Under the pieces are notes generated by a model that did no database searches, was not told where the DNA came from, and saw only the letters and a list, made by a program, of their open reading frames with translations. 64,000 bases of DNA from Opisthorchis felineus. Its lineage: Eukaryota; Platyhelminthes; Trematoda; Opisthorchiida; Opisthorchiidae. Made by a program: the position numbers and the translations under genes. Below, one piece after another: positions 1 through 12,419 of the stretch. The stretch is taken from contig SJOL01008837.1 of assembly GCA_004794785.1 (NCBI GenBank), forward strand, positions 272,223 through 336,222, read 5' to 3'. Position 1 is the first letter of the stretch. The number at the start of each line of letters is the position of its first letter.

Positions 1-268
1 TAATGATCGTACCTTGTCTCATCTGATATGTTCCCCATGAGAAAGAGCCCTTGTAATTTTGGTTCCCTACCCATGTCGCCTCAGGCGTGTCCAAGTCTAC
101 TTCGGATAATGCCCACTCTTTATGTCGCCGTCCCTATTCCACAGAATTCCCAGTGCCCACAAACCCCACCAGTCATGCGCTTATTCTGACTGTAAATTTA
201 TGATCATGCCTGAAGGTATGCTGCCCACTAGTTGGGAATAAACATCATTATCATTATCATTATCATTA
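1..268 (+). mobile_element. 3' end of a non-LTR retrotransposon (CR1-like), with short tandem tail
   Basis: The segment has no reading frame and ends in GGGAATAAACATCATTATC followed by further ATTATC units up to about 268. An AATAAA signal running directly into a short tandem tail is the usual 3' terminus of CR1/RTE-type non-LTR elements. The body lies upstream of the window. The family assignment rests only on this terminus and on the resemblance of the closing phrase (CCCACTAGTTGGGAATAAA) to flatworm CR1 ends as I remember them, so it is tentative. Confidence 0.5.
242..268. repeat. (ATTATC)n microsatellite tail
   Basis: About four imperfect copies of the hexamer ATTATC lie directly after the AATAAA of the element above. 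It probably formed as the 3' tail of the retrotransposon rather than as an independent microsatellite. Confidence 0.7.
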
Positions 269-3200
269 AACGCATGATCTGTGGCCCAGTCCTAAAATGC
301 TCACCTTTTGAAAATTGGTCACATGCCCATTATTCGCCCATTCCTCGCACAAATGACAGGAGACAAACGCGCAAAATAAAGGTTTTCGGGGTAAAAACAG
401 ACAGTTTAAGGTAGCGCTCTTCCCCGTTGCGTGTAACGTGTGCGTGTATGGACGCACTTTGAAGTTTTGCCACCTGAACCTTTTGAACGATCACTTCTTT
501 AACAGGAATGATGTTGATGCCAGAATACTGAGATAGCGCTACACCTGACCATCCTACCTATCTATTACATGAACCGTGGCAACTAATAGTTATCTGTTTC
601 CTGAGAACTTGTGCAATCGTACAGCACCTGTGTTTCCTTGGCCCAATCGCGCATCCACGAGGCATGGCTTTGTATTGTACGTCCGGACTGTAAGCTGCAA
701 AGGAAAAGGGGTGAAAAATAAGCTACATAAAGCTAGACGCAGGCGCGTGGGTGCGGCTTCGGGGGGGGCTAGAGTATGTGGGCGCGTGAGCTGAAAAATG
801 GAGCTGATTCCAGTGGAAGTATTCAGCTGAGCGCAAGTTCACTCACGTTTACACCGAATCGAATCCGGATAGGAAGCACCCATTGTCACTCTGGCTGCCC
901 AAAACACTCCCAATGATGCTGGTCATCTCCCGATCGATATTTCAGACCCCTCTAATCACCTCATCCCCACCTTATTCGCTGCATTTCACCAGTGTACTGC
1001 CCCAAGGCCGACCAGTTTAGGCCCGTTCACCCATACTTCAAGCTCACCTTCAGCGACTATTCTCCAATCACCTATTCACCAAACCCCTAAATAACCCTCA
1101 TCACTCCCGAAGGTCCCTGTCATCTGTTGATGCCCCATCAAGCCTCTGTAAATGGGGCACCCACAGCTCCGTCAACGTCGACGGACCTTAATAGAAACAT
1201 TCCTCCCAGTTGCTATACGCCAACTGCGCTTGTAACTCAAGAAAGATACACCGAAGCGGCAAGTTTTTGCTCCGGTTCCCCAGCACCTCCTATTATCGAC
1301 TGGGGCCTTGCATATCCCCCAGAATTAACGACAACTAATTAGGCCTGCCTGGATATATAACCCAGCAACTTGACCTCCTTGCGGTTAAAATGGCGACACT
1401 TACTCTTCCTTCCAATTCCAGTGGTCATCTGAAATTTACCAAAATTACCTGTGTTGATTCCTCCTACGACTCAACGGTGATCAGCGGTTATTTTTCCTTG
1501 TGTTTTGACTACACATGAATAGTATGACTTACGTTCGTTCATTATAACACCGTTTCGTCTCTTTTCTGCTCGCTCCCCCGGTTTTCGCTCCTACTTAAGG
1601 TCCTCCTATTCTCTGGTGACTGCCGCCAATATTCTGTCGCCTGCCCGCTTTCGCTTGCAAGTTCGTGTCGGCTCTACCTTTTATCGAGTGTCCACCCTGA
1701 CGGAAAAATGGACCGCCCGAGGATCGGACTCTGAACTACCCGGACGTTACGTGAGCGTGTTATCTACCACACCAAATTGCTGCACCTATTTTGCATTATC
1801 TTCATACCGAATCTGCCAGGTAGCTTTTGTTGAGATTTGTTTTAAAAAGACCCAAGCGCGCAACCAAATTTGGCACGTGACGCGAGTTGCTGAATCATGC
1901 CATCAGCCAAAGAAAGCTCCTTACCCCTCGAACGTAGTGGTTGTTTTTCTCTGCCGTTATCTCTCTGTACGGCCAATTTACACTGACTGACTGCCCGTGC
2001 CTAACATCTGTACATCATTTGGTACTTACCTGCCATTGCTTTCAGAAAGCCCTGCTGCCTCACCGATCATTTTTGTGCTCCTGCCGATTGCTCCATTATC
2101 GCTCGTACGTTTTGCTTAACTCACGATATTTAATAACCCATTTGTCCATAGAGCCAGTTCTTGGCAGTCCTGAATATATCATATGCCGCCCTCATCCGTC
2201 TGTTCCTGTTGCCTATTGGAGACGATCTGTGCATAATATGAGAGCCGCAATTGCCCTGCAAAATCATTAGCCGTCCGGATCTTACAATCTGGTTTGCGCT
2301 GTGCCTCGGAGGAAATGATCCGCTTCTCGTTGGGCTTGTCCACCATCTATCATTGTTGTTGGACAAAGGCAGTTTTTCCACCCAATCCGAACCGCTCCCA
2401 TTCCATAAAATTAAAAGTTCATCCGCGCGATCACACAATGATGCACATCCCAATCCCATAACTCTGGTTTCGCCTTCGTCCCCTTAGGTACAACGTAATC
2501 ACTGGGGTAAAACCGACACTTCCTCCATTCCACAAGATCCGGGCCAGTCGACGCCCATCGGTTCTACAAACCGCCTGAACCAGCGGGGGCAATACGACAG
2601 GCAAGATTACACTCTTTGTGTGGTGGAGAAAGAGAGCCAAGCCTACTTCTGGGGTCTCCCGCGTTGCTGCTCCACACTAACTAAAACCAATTCACAGTTT
2701 TTACACACCGCGGCGACGGCCACACCGACAGAGAGAACTACTGGCAACCACTGAAATGCCGGGCTCTGAAACAGCACGCTGCAATGTGGAGAAAGAAATA
2801 TTGTCTGGTATCTTCGGAGAATGCCGATACTTCATCCCAAACGAACAAAAGCCCTCCGAATGCCTCTCCAGATTAATAAGTCGAGAATTGGCTCTATGTA
2901 TACGCTGTCCCCGGTCCTCTGCTATATGGATCTTGCCGCCTGCCTCACCGTCTGACCTACAGTAAGACGGCGTAGAAGCCAAAATTAGGTGCAACTAATG
3001 TCTCCCTCACAGGACAGTCTAAAGCTGCCATTTCTGCATACTGAAAAGCTTTAAGGAAAGCCAACTCCTCATTACTGTCCCTACGGGCTTAGGACGACCC
3101 CAGCACTTTTACATTACAAGAAGCGACCAAATCATTTTTTAGTATCTATTCGGGATCTGGGCGCTAAGTATCTTACTGAGCTATCAGAGCAGTCGGAGTA

Positions 3201-3602
3201 TACGCAGTTTGTATTCAGTAGGCAGTAGGAACTGACGGATGGGGGCAGCAAATGCCATACTGGGAATTTGTTCAAAGAACAAATGGATTAATAAAAATCC
3301 TGAATTAGGCAGAACGTACAGTCAATAATAGCGTAATCGGTAGGAGAGGAAAAAGTGATAGTGAGTTAGCGGGACTTTAGATACGGATAGTCAAACCTCA
3401 TAAATTGAACGTGTTCAGAAATAACGACGCAGAAGTCGGTCAGTACTTTCGAGAGTTAACGGAAACTGTCTGGAAAGCGGGGTATCGGGTGAATTCGGCA
3501 CAAACTTAGTATACCTGCGGTCTTTAGCTGGCAGCGTGATGAGTCAGCACCTACCAAGTGTCAAATAGGAATGCGCGGCTAGGCCCATTGAAGCGAAACC
3601 TC
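269..3602. other. Stretch with no supported gene (C-rich, ORF-poor)
   Basis: Both strands carry only short open frames (at most about 124 codons) without recognisable domains. Several parts (about 880-1100 and 2240-2500) are C-rich on the plus strand and rich in CCC/TCC words, which keeps frames open by composition. I see no RT, integrase, tRNA head or splice-bounded exon here. It may contain unrecognised repeat 5' regions. Confidence 0.5.
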
Positions 3603-3780
3603 AAAAAATACCATGGAGTAATGCGTAATAATTAAACAATAGCAAATAAATAAATAAAACGAAAGATAGTAAAAAATGAATACATAAAATTACGTAAGAT
3701 AAATAAATAACTGAACAAAATAAAACAAAATATGTAAATATAAATACATAAATATTAAATAATAAATAACGTAATAAGAT
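3603..3780. repeat. A/T-rich low-complexity tract (TAAA/TAAAT-like words)
   Basis: The plus strand is dominated by AAATAAATAAATAAAAC-like words with little G or C. It ends abruptly where the tRNA-like sequence begins, so it could be the A-rich tail of a minus- or plus-strand retroposon. No target-site duplication was found. Confidence 0.6.
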
Positions 3781-3796
3781 AATGGGATTTCCGGGG

Positions 3797-3868
3797 CACT
3801 CTAGGTGGCGCCGCTGATAGCGCGCTAGTCTCCCATCCAGTGGTTCAGATCTCGATCCTGTTATTTTA
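3797..3868 (+). pseudogene. tRNA-like relic (elongator tRNA-Met-like D arm)
   Basis: A 72-bp stretch contains GGCGCCGCTGATAGCGC, which folds as a GCGC/GCGC D arm, followed by GCTAGTCTCCCATCC in the anticodon-arm position and TCTCGATCC resembling a B box. The order and spacing resemble an elongator tRNA-Met. The anticodon and T stems do not pair properly and the acceptor stem is lost, so it is a pseudogene or the head of an old SINE, not a working tRNA. The adjoining A-rich tract favours a retroposed origin. Confidence 0.35.
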
Positions 3869-6698
<2,830 letters not shown>

Positions 6699-7180
6699 CC
6701 CATAACTCTATCCGAGTGCCTGCAATTATACTCCACTGTTTCTTCATTCCTTCGCTTGCGTGCCGCGAAATCACATTCCAGATGGTTTTGCCTACAACTG
6801 CTTCATTTCTACTGGTATATTTCGATTTTGTTTTTAAAATCATTCCCCTTTAACTGATCTGATGAGAACTGACAAACTTTAATGGCCTCTAGATTCTTTG
6901 AGGTAATCGTATTTTTGTTTCGCATCGGTGCTTCAGCTGAGCGCTTGGGTTGGTAGTGTAGGGTGTAAGTTTTTACAGGCTGCTATCAGAATGATTTCTA
7001 AGTTTCCGAGTACTGACCGTCTTTAGAATTGTAAACCTTGTATTAGTGGGTTTCAGCGAGGCGCAAAGTCGTAATGTGACCTAATGCCCGCTTTATATGC
7101 GCTTTTCCACTTTTTGTAGCTGAGATATTTCATCTTCATCTCAAATCAGAGAAAATTCGGACGCGTTTTATTCAGTGCAA
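6699..7180 (+). other. Downstream region / probable 3' UTR of the Rho gene
   Basis: This non-coding T-rich stretch follows the stop codon. No canonical AATAAA hexamer is present; variants may be used. Nothing else was recognised before the Gypsy relic begins near 7.2 kb. Confidence 0.4.
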
Positions 7181-7289
7181 AATGGCTCAGTTGAGTATTT
7201 TCAGTTAGCGTCTTATTGCCAACGCTTGCCGTTGGTGCTGGTAATGGTGGCAACGATGCCGACTTACCTTGCAGATCTAGGGCAATTTC

Positions 7290-7520
7290 GGGCCCTGAGG
7301 TCTACTTACTGCCCTCTCAGCGTCAAGCGGTTCGCGGTATGCTGGCCTTGGTCGACCAATACTGAACCGCAAAATACCTGAATTACTCGAAATGGGCCTT
7401 TATTTGGGCTCGTCAGCGGTTTCTGAGTTGTGCTATTGCGTAGATGTACGTGAGTGCACATGCCCAGGCCCTATAGGACGAAGAGCCTTCTGGTTGAAGA
7501 GTGGCTATCGGCAGAACGAA
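7290..7520 (-). pseudogene. Ty3/Gypsy integrase C-terminal (GPF/Y-like) fragment
   Basis: Minus-strand frames read THVHLRNSTTQKPLTSP followed by NKGPFRVI and, after a stop, VLVDQGQHTANRLTLRG. This resembles the integrase tail of flatworm Gypsy elements, where a GPF motif is followed by a short beta-barrel. Stops and a frameshift show decay. It marks the 3' end of pol. Confidence 0.65.
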
Positions 7521-7639
7521 GGTGACATAATTGGGCATCATAGTGCTTAGTGAGCGAAATATCGTATGGACTGACATCAGAGACATTGGTGAAGCAGTCA
7601 CCAGTGTGGCGCAAGGGCTGATCATTAATTGGCCTTAGA

Positions 7640-7974
7640 GTAGAGACGTGCGGACCTACCCAAATGCTGAGCAAATACCTGGAATGACCAAAGGGATGGT
7701 GTCGATCCAATGCCTAGCATCAACAACACTGATGTCCACTCAAAGATGGTGATGGAATCTTTCAACCATGAAGTTGCCGTGCGAATGGCGGGCCGTAGGG
7801 CAGATACGATATTACCTTAGCATATTGATGGTTTCAGAAAAATGAATAACCTTGATCTGGGGCCGTCATCGATGGAAAACCGTGTACGGCCTCCCAATCT
7901 CTGAACGGTCGGACAATGGCTTCAGCGTTAGGTATAAGGACGACCTTGGGGCACCGGATAAGGCGGTCAACAGT
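7640..7974 (-). pseudogene. Ty3/Gypsy integrase core fragment
   Basis: The translation VDRLIRCPKVVLIPNAEA, then GFPSMTAPDQG (second catalytic Asp region), and in another frame YRPAIRTATSWLKDS, match the order of the Gypsy integrase DDE core (VDRFTRWPEA..., TTDRG..., YHP...NG.VER). The first catalytic Asp lies upstream, where the 5S/SINE sequence now sits, and a frameshift lies between 7834 and 7800. It is a pseudogene. Confidence 0.7.
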
Positions 7975-7988
7975 TGTTCGCAAACAGT

Positions 7989-8108
7989 GGCCGCGACCGT
8001 ACCGTGTTGAAAACATCGGTTCTCGTCTGATCACCGAAGTTAGGCAACGTTGGGGCCGGTTGGTACTTGCATGGGTGACCGTATGGGAATACCGGGTGTT
8101 ATCGCCGT
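7989..8108 (+). pseudogene. 5S rRNA-like sequence, full 120 nt
   Basis: The sequence contains GTTGAAAACATCGGTTCTCG, TCTGATCACCGAAGTTAGGC, AACGTTGGGGCCGGTTGGTA, CTTGCATGGGTGACCGTATG and GGAATACCGGGTGTTATCGC in the order and spacing of eukaryotic 5S rRNA, giving the canonical 120 nt. The internal promoter region is recognisable. Helix I is degraded: pairing GGCCGCGA with the 3' end leaves mismatches and wobbles. Together with its position inside a dead Gypsy integrase, this suggests a dispersed 5S pseudogene or a 5S-derived retroposon rather than an rDNA array unit, but an active lone gene cannot be excluded. Confidence 0.75.
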
Positions 8109-8118
8109 TCCTCTTGAG

Positions 8119-8300
8119 CTCGAGATAACTCAGTGGTTAAGGTGCCAGCTTGCTGACCGGACATTCCGGTCAGCAAGCTGTTGGGTTTGAACCCAACCTC
8201 GGCATCTCGACTGCTCCTGTCTAGGCTTGGACAACCTGGCAGTTTGTCAGCCCTCGTACCACCTTCCGTTGACATGCCAGCTAGGTACTGGAGTCTGTGG
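8119..8300 (+). mobile_element. tRNA-derived SINE (copy 1), fused behind the 5S-like sequence
   Basis: Plus-strand copy of the local SINE family. The A box-like AACTCAGTGGTTAAGG and B box-like GGTTTGAACCCAACC are followed by the shared body CTGTCTAGGCTTGGACAACC and CTGGCAGT. It begins about 11 bp after the 5S-like sequence. Its anticodon-arm region is replaced by a perfect inverted repeat (see the hairpin entry). The 3' third is more diverged than in the copy at 11.4 kb. SINEs depend on LINE machinery and are transcribed by RNA polymerase III. Confidence 0.8.
8147..8179 (+). repeat. Perfect hairpin, 15-bp stem with 3-nt loop, in the SINE head
   Basis: AGCTTGCTGACCGGA (8147-8161), loop CAT, then TCCGGTCAGCAAGCT (8165-8179) is an exact reverse complement. 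It occupies the anticodon-arm position between the A and B boxes. Other SINE copies in the window lack it. Confidence 0.95.
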
Positions 8301-8868
8301 AAAACCATACCATAAAGTCAAGTTGGCGTTGTCCCCTGGGAGAATGACGTTCCAAGCGGTTTAGGAATGCGGAGGCCAGAGGCTTGTCATTTGCGGTTTC
8401 GGAAAATTATCACCCCCCAGCACGTATCCAAAATGGGGGATGGCGGAATAGGTAGCCAGGAGTTCACGCGACAGGGAACTTCTGGAGCAGCAAGCAAGAA
8501 GCCTTCGGTTTACGGGTCACTGTTGATGGATACCGCCAGCGTCTGTGGAGATACTCGATGTTACACAGGAATCAAGGTGACGAATCATGGTAACCGAAAC
8601 AATCGCGCTTGTGATAGCACCAAGGGTACGCGTGCATCAGGCGAAAGGTTGACCTCGCCATCATAGTGGTTTGTGAGCTGATCTGTCAACAGGCGAACGT
8701 GTATAGCACACTTCGGTGGCCAATGCCACAGGCAGAGGGAGAGTGAGCGAGTCGAAGTCTTGGTTGATACAGCGTCCGAGGAATTTCTTTGGCGGTTTTC
8801 CCAAAACTGCATTCCCCGGGATCGTTGGTCATTTTTGGTGAGCTGATCGCTGGAACAGGGCTGCCAGT

Positions 8869-9306
8869 TGAGATGTTTTTTTCTTTCGATGCTTTGGCTA
8901 CTAGCCAAGCCCCTGCTGATGTCAGTAACGAAGGTTTGGACGATGCGTATCATGTTTCGAAGGCCGAGTGGCGTACTTCGGGATTGGTGGAGACCAACAG
9001 GCTCAGTGACGATTGTCATCGGCATGTCCTCAAAAGCCACCGAGATCTGGCGGTATGCATGTATCAGCTGAGTTTTTGAAAACGTATGGGTACCTTTTAA
9101 GCCGACCGTGACATCATAAATGTGTGATAAGTGACAGCGACCTTAGACGGTTGCGCTATTGAGCGCTCCACATGGGCGTCAGTCTCCAGATTTCTTTGGG
9201 AACATGTGCAGTAGCGGAGCCCAAGAGCTGTTCGACGGTCGACCGATATCAACTTTGAGCATATAGTCCAAGTCAGCTTTGTCGACCTTCGGTTTGTTGG
9301 GCGCAA
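8869..9306 (-). pseudogene. Ty3/Gypsy reverse transcriptase fragment
   Basis: The minus-strand translation in shifting frames shows the N-terminal RT order seen in Gypsy elements: LAPNKPKVDKADLDYML just before it, a degenerate HMFPKKSGDWRPC-like stretch, a damaged copy of the motif that normally precedes the first catalytic Asp, then AFEDMPMTIVTEPVGL and PLGLRN. The YxDD catalytic box was not found. At least two frameshifts separate the parts. It cannot encode an active enzyme. Confidence 0.7.
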
Positions 9307-9898
9307 GTTAGCAGGCTTTTGTGAAAACTGAGGAGCTCCTGTTAGGATGTGATGCTGCGTAGCATTTGCAATGACCAGAAGAGATCGGTCCAGGTTTGCA
9401 CATTATCTGGATGACGTCGGCGTTATGAACGTCGGACTGATTGAGGTGGTGCATGATTAAATCCCAGCCATAACTGCAGAGGTACAGCCATTAACGAGGT
9501 GGTACCGTTTTCTGTCAACTAGGTCGAGATGGCGTGGAAAATCGATCTCGATGGTGGATGTCAGCGACAAGAAGTGCTCACCCGCAGGAGACGTCGAACA
9601 TGGAAACATAAGGAGAACGAGCATTGGTCGTACATATTGATGGTGCCACTATTCGCTGCTCGGAGGCTAGAAATAGTGACGTATCGGTTGTCGTGTTGTC
9701 ACTCTAGACGCCGGTATCGACAAGTTAGTTCGTAAAACAAGCGACTTGAACAGCCAGTCACATTATGGCAGTTGCGTACTTCTTGTAAGAGCCTCAACTT
9801 GTTAGGTGAGCGTGGCCAACTGTGACGGAAGTGCTTGCGAATGCGCCGTTTGAGGTAGTAGACATTTATCTACCTGATAATAAACAAAATAAGATAAT

Positions 9899-10080
9899 CG
9901 TTCAGCCGTAGCACCCTTTCGGTGCCTAGCTGCCATGTCACCCGAAGGAAGCACAAGGGCTGGGATACTGCCAGGTTGCCCAAGCCTAGACAGGAGAAGT
10001 CGAGATGCAGGGGTCGGGTTCGAACCAGGGACCTTCGGGTCAGTAAATTCGCGCTCTAACCACTGAGCCATCTCATCCCC
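9899..10080 (-). mobile_element. tRNA-derived SINE (copy 2)
   Basis: Minus-strand copy: reading downwards from 10080, GATGAGATGGCTCAGTGGTT, AGAGCGCGAATTTACTGACC, a B box GGTTCGAACCC, then CTGTCTAGGCTTGGGCAACC, CTGGCAGTATCCCAG and the 3' phrase CACCGAAAGGGTGCTACGGC near 9905. It keeps the best-preserved promoter boxes of the family. It lies inside an RTE-type fragment (RTE sequence resumes at about 10085). Confidence 0.88.
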
Positions 10081-10084
10081 CTGA

Positions 10085-10600
10085 CTGAGTAGAAGTATCA
10101 GCCCCGGTGGCCTAGACGATATTTTGTTCCAGACCGGGAAGGCCAGAGCAGCTTTTGTCAACCTACAGTACCCCTGGCGTAGCCGTGACTTCATCCTATC
10201 TGTCAAGAGTCAAGTTTGTAGTGCCGGCTCCATATTGCGATGCGGGCCAAAAGCTTGACTGCAGCATGCTGACGTTAAAAAACTTCAACTGTTTCTTTAT
10301 TGGTGTGTTCAAGGTATTGCCTGAGTCTGGTGGGACCATTGGATGAGTAATGGTATAGTAGGTCGAGTTGTTTTAGAAAGAAAGTAGTCACCCACGATAG
10401 ATGAGTTGATTATACTCCATGGGTTGCGCTGGCTTGGTTGCATGCCCCGTATGCCAGCCGACCGAATTGCTCAAAGAGCTCTTTTCGTACAATCACGCGA
10501 ACAGCGGAAACCAGCCAGAGGAGGTCAAGCAATCAATTGGCAGCGAAGTATGCAACCGGTACCAGCAAACAGCTGTGATAGTCATTTCCGTCTTCGTGGA
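10085..10600 (+). mobile_element. RTE-type non-LTR retrotransposon, C-terminal fragment (family 2)
   Basis: Plus-strand frames show the post-RT region of the craniofacial-development-protein-2-like RTE family: KARAAFVNLQYPWRSRDF, a degenerate LLYGCETWPL-like part near 10220, VFKVLPESGGTIG, and GLRWLGCMPRMPADRIAQRA followed by RKPARGGQAINWQRSM. It has several frameshifts and no stop-free frame. It seems to belong to a different RTE subfamily from the 12-19 kb copies. A SINE has landed at its left edge. Confidence 0.75.
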
Positions 10601-11399
10601 TGAAGACCCCATGACGGGATGCATTAGTGGCAGCCACTAGCAGACATGGCTCAATCGCATAGTCAATGGCGCGCGTATATGTGAGCTGTTACCTTCAGCG
10701 CATAGCTTTTTCTCCCCATTTTCTGAATCCTGGATTATGGATGCCAGCCACTGCATCCAGTGCGTACCTATCCACCCTTATCTTCACAGGTCATCAGTGA
10801 ACGAAACTGCATCAGCTCTGACCACTGTAAGACGTACGCACTTTATAGCTGAATAAGATTATGGTGCTAATTATAGTGCAGCATTTCTTCGGGACTTTCG
10901 GTCCGTCTGCTCTTTTAAAACTGCAATGTGAAGAGGTCTGGGTTGTTGATTGCTTTTTGTGTTTTAGCAGCTGCGCAAACTGAAACTCTACTGTGACAAT
11001 GGAAGTCAGTGCACGCTTCTTCAGAGGTCGGGCAGTATTCGCCAACTTACCCCAGTTGTGATCTCAGAAATGTAGCTCACTGAAGCTGAAATACCCTCTG
11101 TGCTGAACAGTCTTTAAGGTTGTGAAATTTGGCCTGTCTGGCCTGAACCATTCAGGTGCCTTCAAGTGTTTGAACGCCGGTGCCTTTAATAACACAGTAG
11201 GAGCTAGGTGTCTGCAAGATGTCCCTAAAGGAATAGTGCGCAAGTGAGTACCCCGTAACGAATGAGAATCACCAGAGCAGCAAACGAAACTTAAGCTATG
11301 ATGATTGCGGTATGCATTATGCATGCCCAAATAAAATGCGGTTTCCTATTCCAAGTCAGTGCTGACAAAAGGCCTACGGGGAACACACCGTTATATGGC
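10601..11399. other. Stretch with no supported gene
   Basis: No coding frame, RNA gene or recognised repeat was seen on either strand between the RTE fragment and the next SINE. Confidence 0.5.
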
Positions 11400-11407
11400 A
11401 ACGCAGG

Positions 11408-11593
11408 GGGGCGAGATGGCTCAGTGGTTAGAGCGCAAATTTACTGGCTGGAAGGTCCGTTGTTCGAACCCGACCTCTGCATCTCGACTTCCCCTGTCTA
11501 GGCTTGGGCAACCTGGCAGTATCCCAGTCCGCGTGCTTCTCTCTGGTGGCATGGCAGTTAGACACCGAAAGGGTGCTACAGTTGAACGAAAAA
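11408..11593 (+). mobile_element. tRNA-derived SINE (copy 3), flanked by an 8-bp target-site duplication
   Basis: The head GGGCGAGATGGCTCAGTGG, A box TGGCTCAGTGG and B box TGTTCGAACCC are intact, followed by CTGTCTAGGCTTGGGCAACC, CTGGCAGTATCCCAG, TGGTGGCATGGCAG and GACACCGAAAGGGTGCTACA. The 8-bp word AACGCAGG stands directly before it (11400-11407) and again directly after it (11594-11601), consistent with a target-site duplication. Length 186 bp. It looks like one of the younger copies in the window. Confidence 0.9.
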
Positions 11594-11601
11594 AACGCAG
11601 G

Positions 11602-11959
11602 ACGGCAGCAGCTACAGTCACATTAGCTACTGTGGATCCCTGGTGCATTCCTCGTTCGAGGCCACGTGATCCTGCTGGTGCGGGCTAAAATCTCTACTGG
11701 GCAGCCATCGTAACCGTTTCCATTTTCGAGCAAATTGTCACCTAGTCGAACTACCTAGCCAAAGTTAGTGTTTCTTGGGCTTCTAGTGGGTAGAAGGTAG
11801 GTAGAAGACTTGGCAAGCCCTAATGCTTAGGTGTGTTTGCCCCATTGTCGTTCGAAGATGTAGGTGCCATATGCTTGATCGTATCCACAGTTTTTTACTC
11901 TTCCTTCTTTTCGTTATGTACTTACACGTTTTTTCCTCATATTTGTGAGGTAGTTGAGT
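11602..11959. other. Stretch with no supported gene
   Basis: No convincing coding frame, RNA or repeat was recognised here. Confidence 0.45.
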
Positions 11960-12110
11960 GCTGGCGTTTACCAATCATCCTCATCATCATAGACAGCAAC
12001 ATCAGTGTTATCACTGATGCCTCACTCTCATGCAGCCACAAAGTTTTCTTAGATTGTATTCAAAGCCCTAAAATGGAAAGAAAGAAAGGAGTGGAACTTA
12101 TCAATAGTTT
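11960..12110 (-). mobile_element. RTE-type 3' UTR/end fragment
   Basis: Plus-strand CATCCTCATCATCATAGACA at about 11978 is followed by ATCAGTGTTATCACTGATGC and CAGCCACAAAGTTTTCTTAG. This parallels the 3' ends of the RTE copies at 12.43 kb and 16.50 kb (minus) and 33.23 kb (plus). Read on the minus strand it ends in a (GAT)n-like tail. No coding part is attached, so it is a severely 5'-truncated copy. Confidence 0.5.
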
Positions 12111-12419
12111 TTGCTGCCAGTTACTACGGCTGATCGCACTTGGATGGCCGGACGATTGTCCCATCCAGATCTTTTCGCTCAGTTTCATACTAAGTGGAAA
12201 TATGTCAAGGCTGGTTGCGCAGTGACTTAGGAGCCAGATACGAGTGTTTCAAACATCAAGAACCCATTTTCGTTATTGATCGCCCTCTTCCGGTGAGGGG
12301 TTCCCGTGGTTAAACAATGAGGGGATGTGGCCTAAAGAGCCGTCGCCTCTAGGAGGTACCTACTCATTATATCCACGGGCAATTAGTAGGCACCGAAACT
12401 GTTCACACAGACCCAATGC
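12111..12419. other. Stretch with no supported gene
   Basis: This is spacer between two RTE 3' ends; no frame or repeat was recognised. Confidence 0.4.

Larger units (their letters stand above)
7185..9720 (-). mobile_element. Decayed Ty3/Gypsy LTR retrotransposon pol region
   Basis: Reading the minus strand, translated fragments follow pol order: a pre-RT segment (about 9720-9310), reverse transcriptase (about 9306-8870), a poorly resolved RNase H/linker part, integrase core (about 7974-7740) and integrase C-terminal part (about 7520-7290). Frames shift and stops interrupt every domain, so it is non-functional. A 5S rRNA-like sequence plus a SINE (7989-8300, opposite orientation) sits just upstream of the integrase core. 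LTRs and gag were not found. Assignment to Ty3/Gypsy rests on the RT/IN phrases and their order, recognised by eye. Confidence 0.75.

Noticed and set aside
1616..1990. Open frame of 124 codons on the plus strand.
   Set aside because: No domain, splice context or protein-like bias; GC-rich composition with few stops explains it.
9851..9875. let-7-like start TGAGGTAGTAG on the plus strand.
   Set aside because: Only the first 11 nt match. The following bases differ from let-7 and the fold-back is a 6-bp stem, not a microRNA precursor. It lies at the edge of a SINE in RTE sequence.
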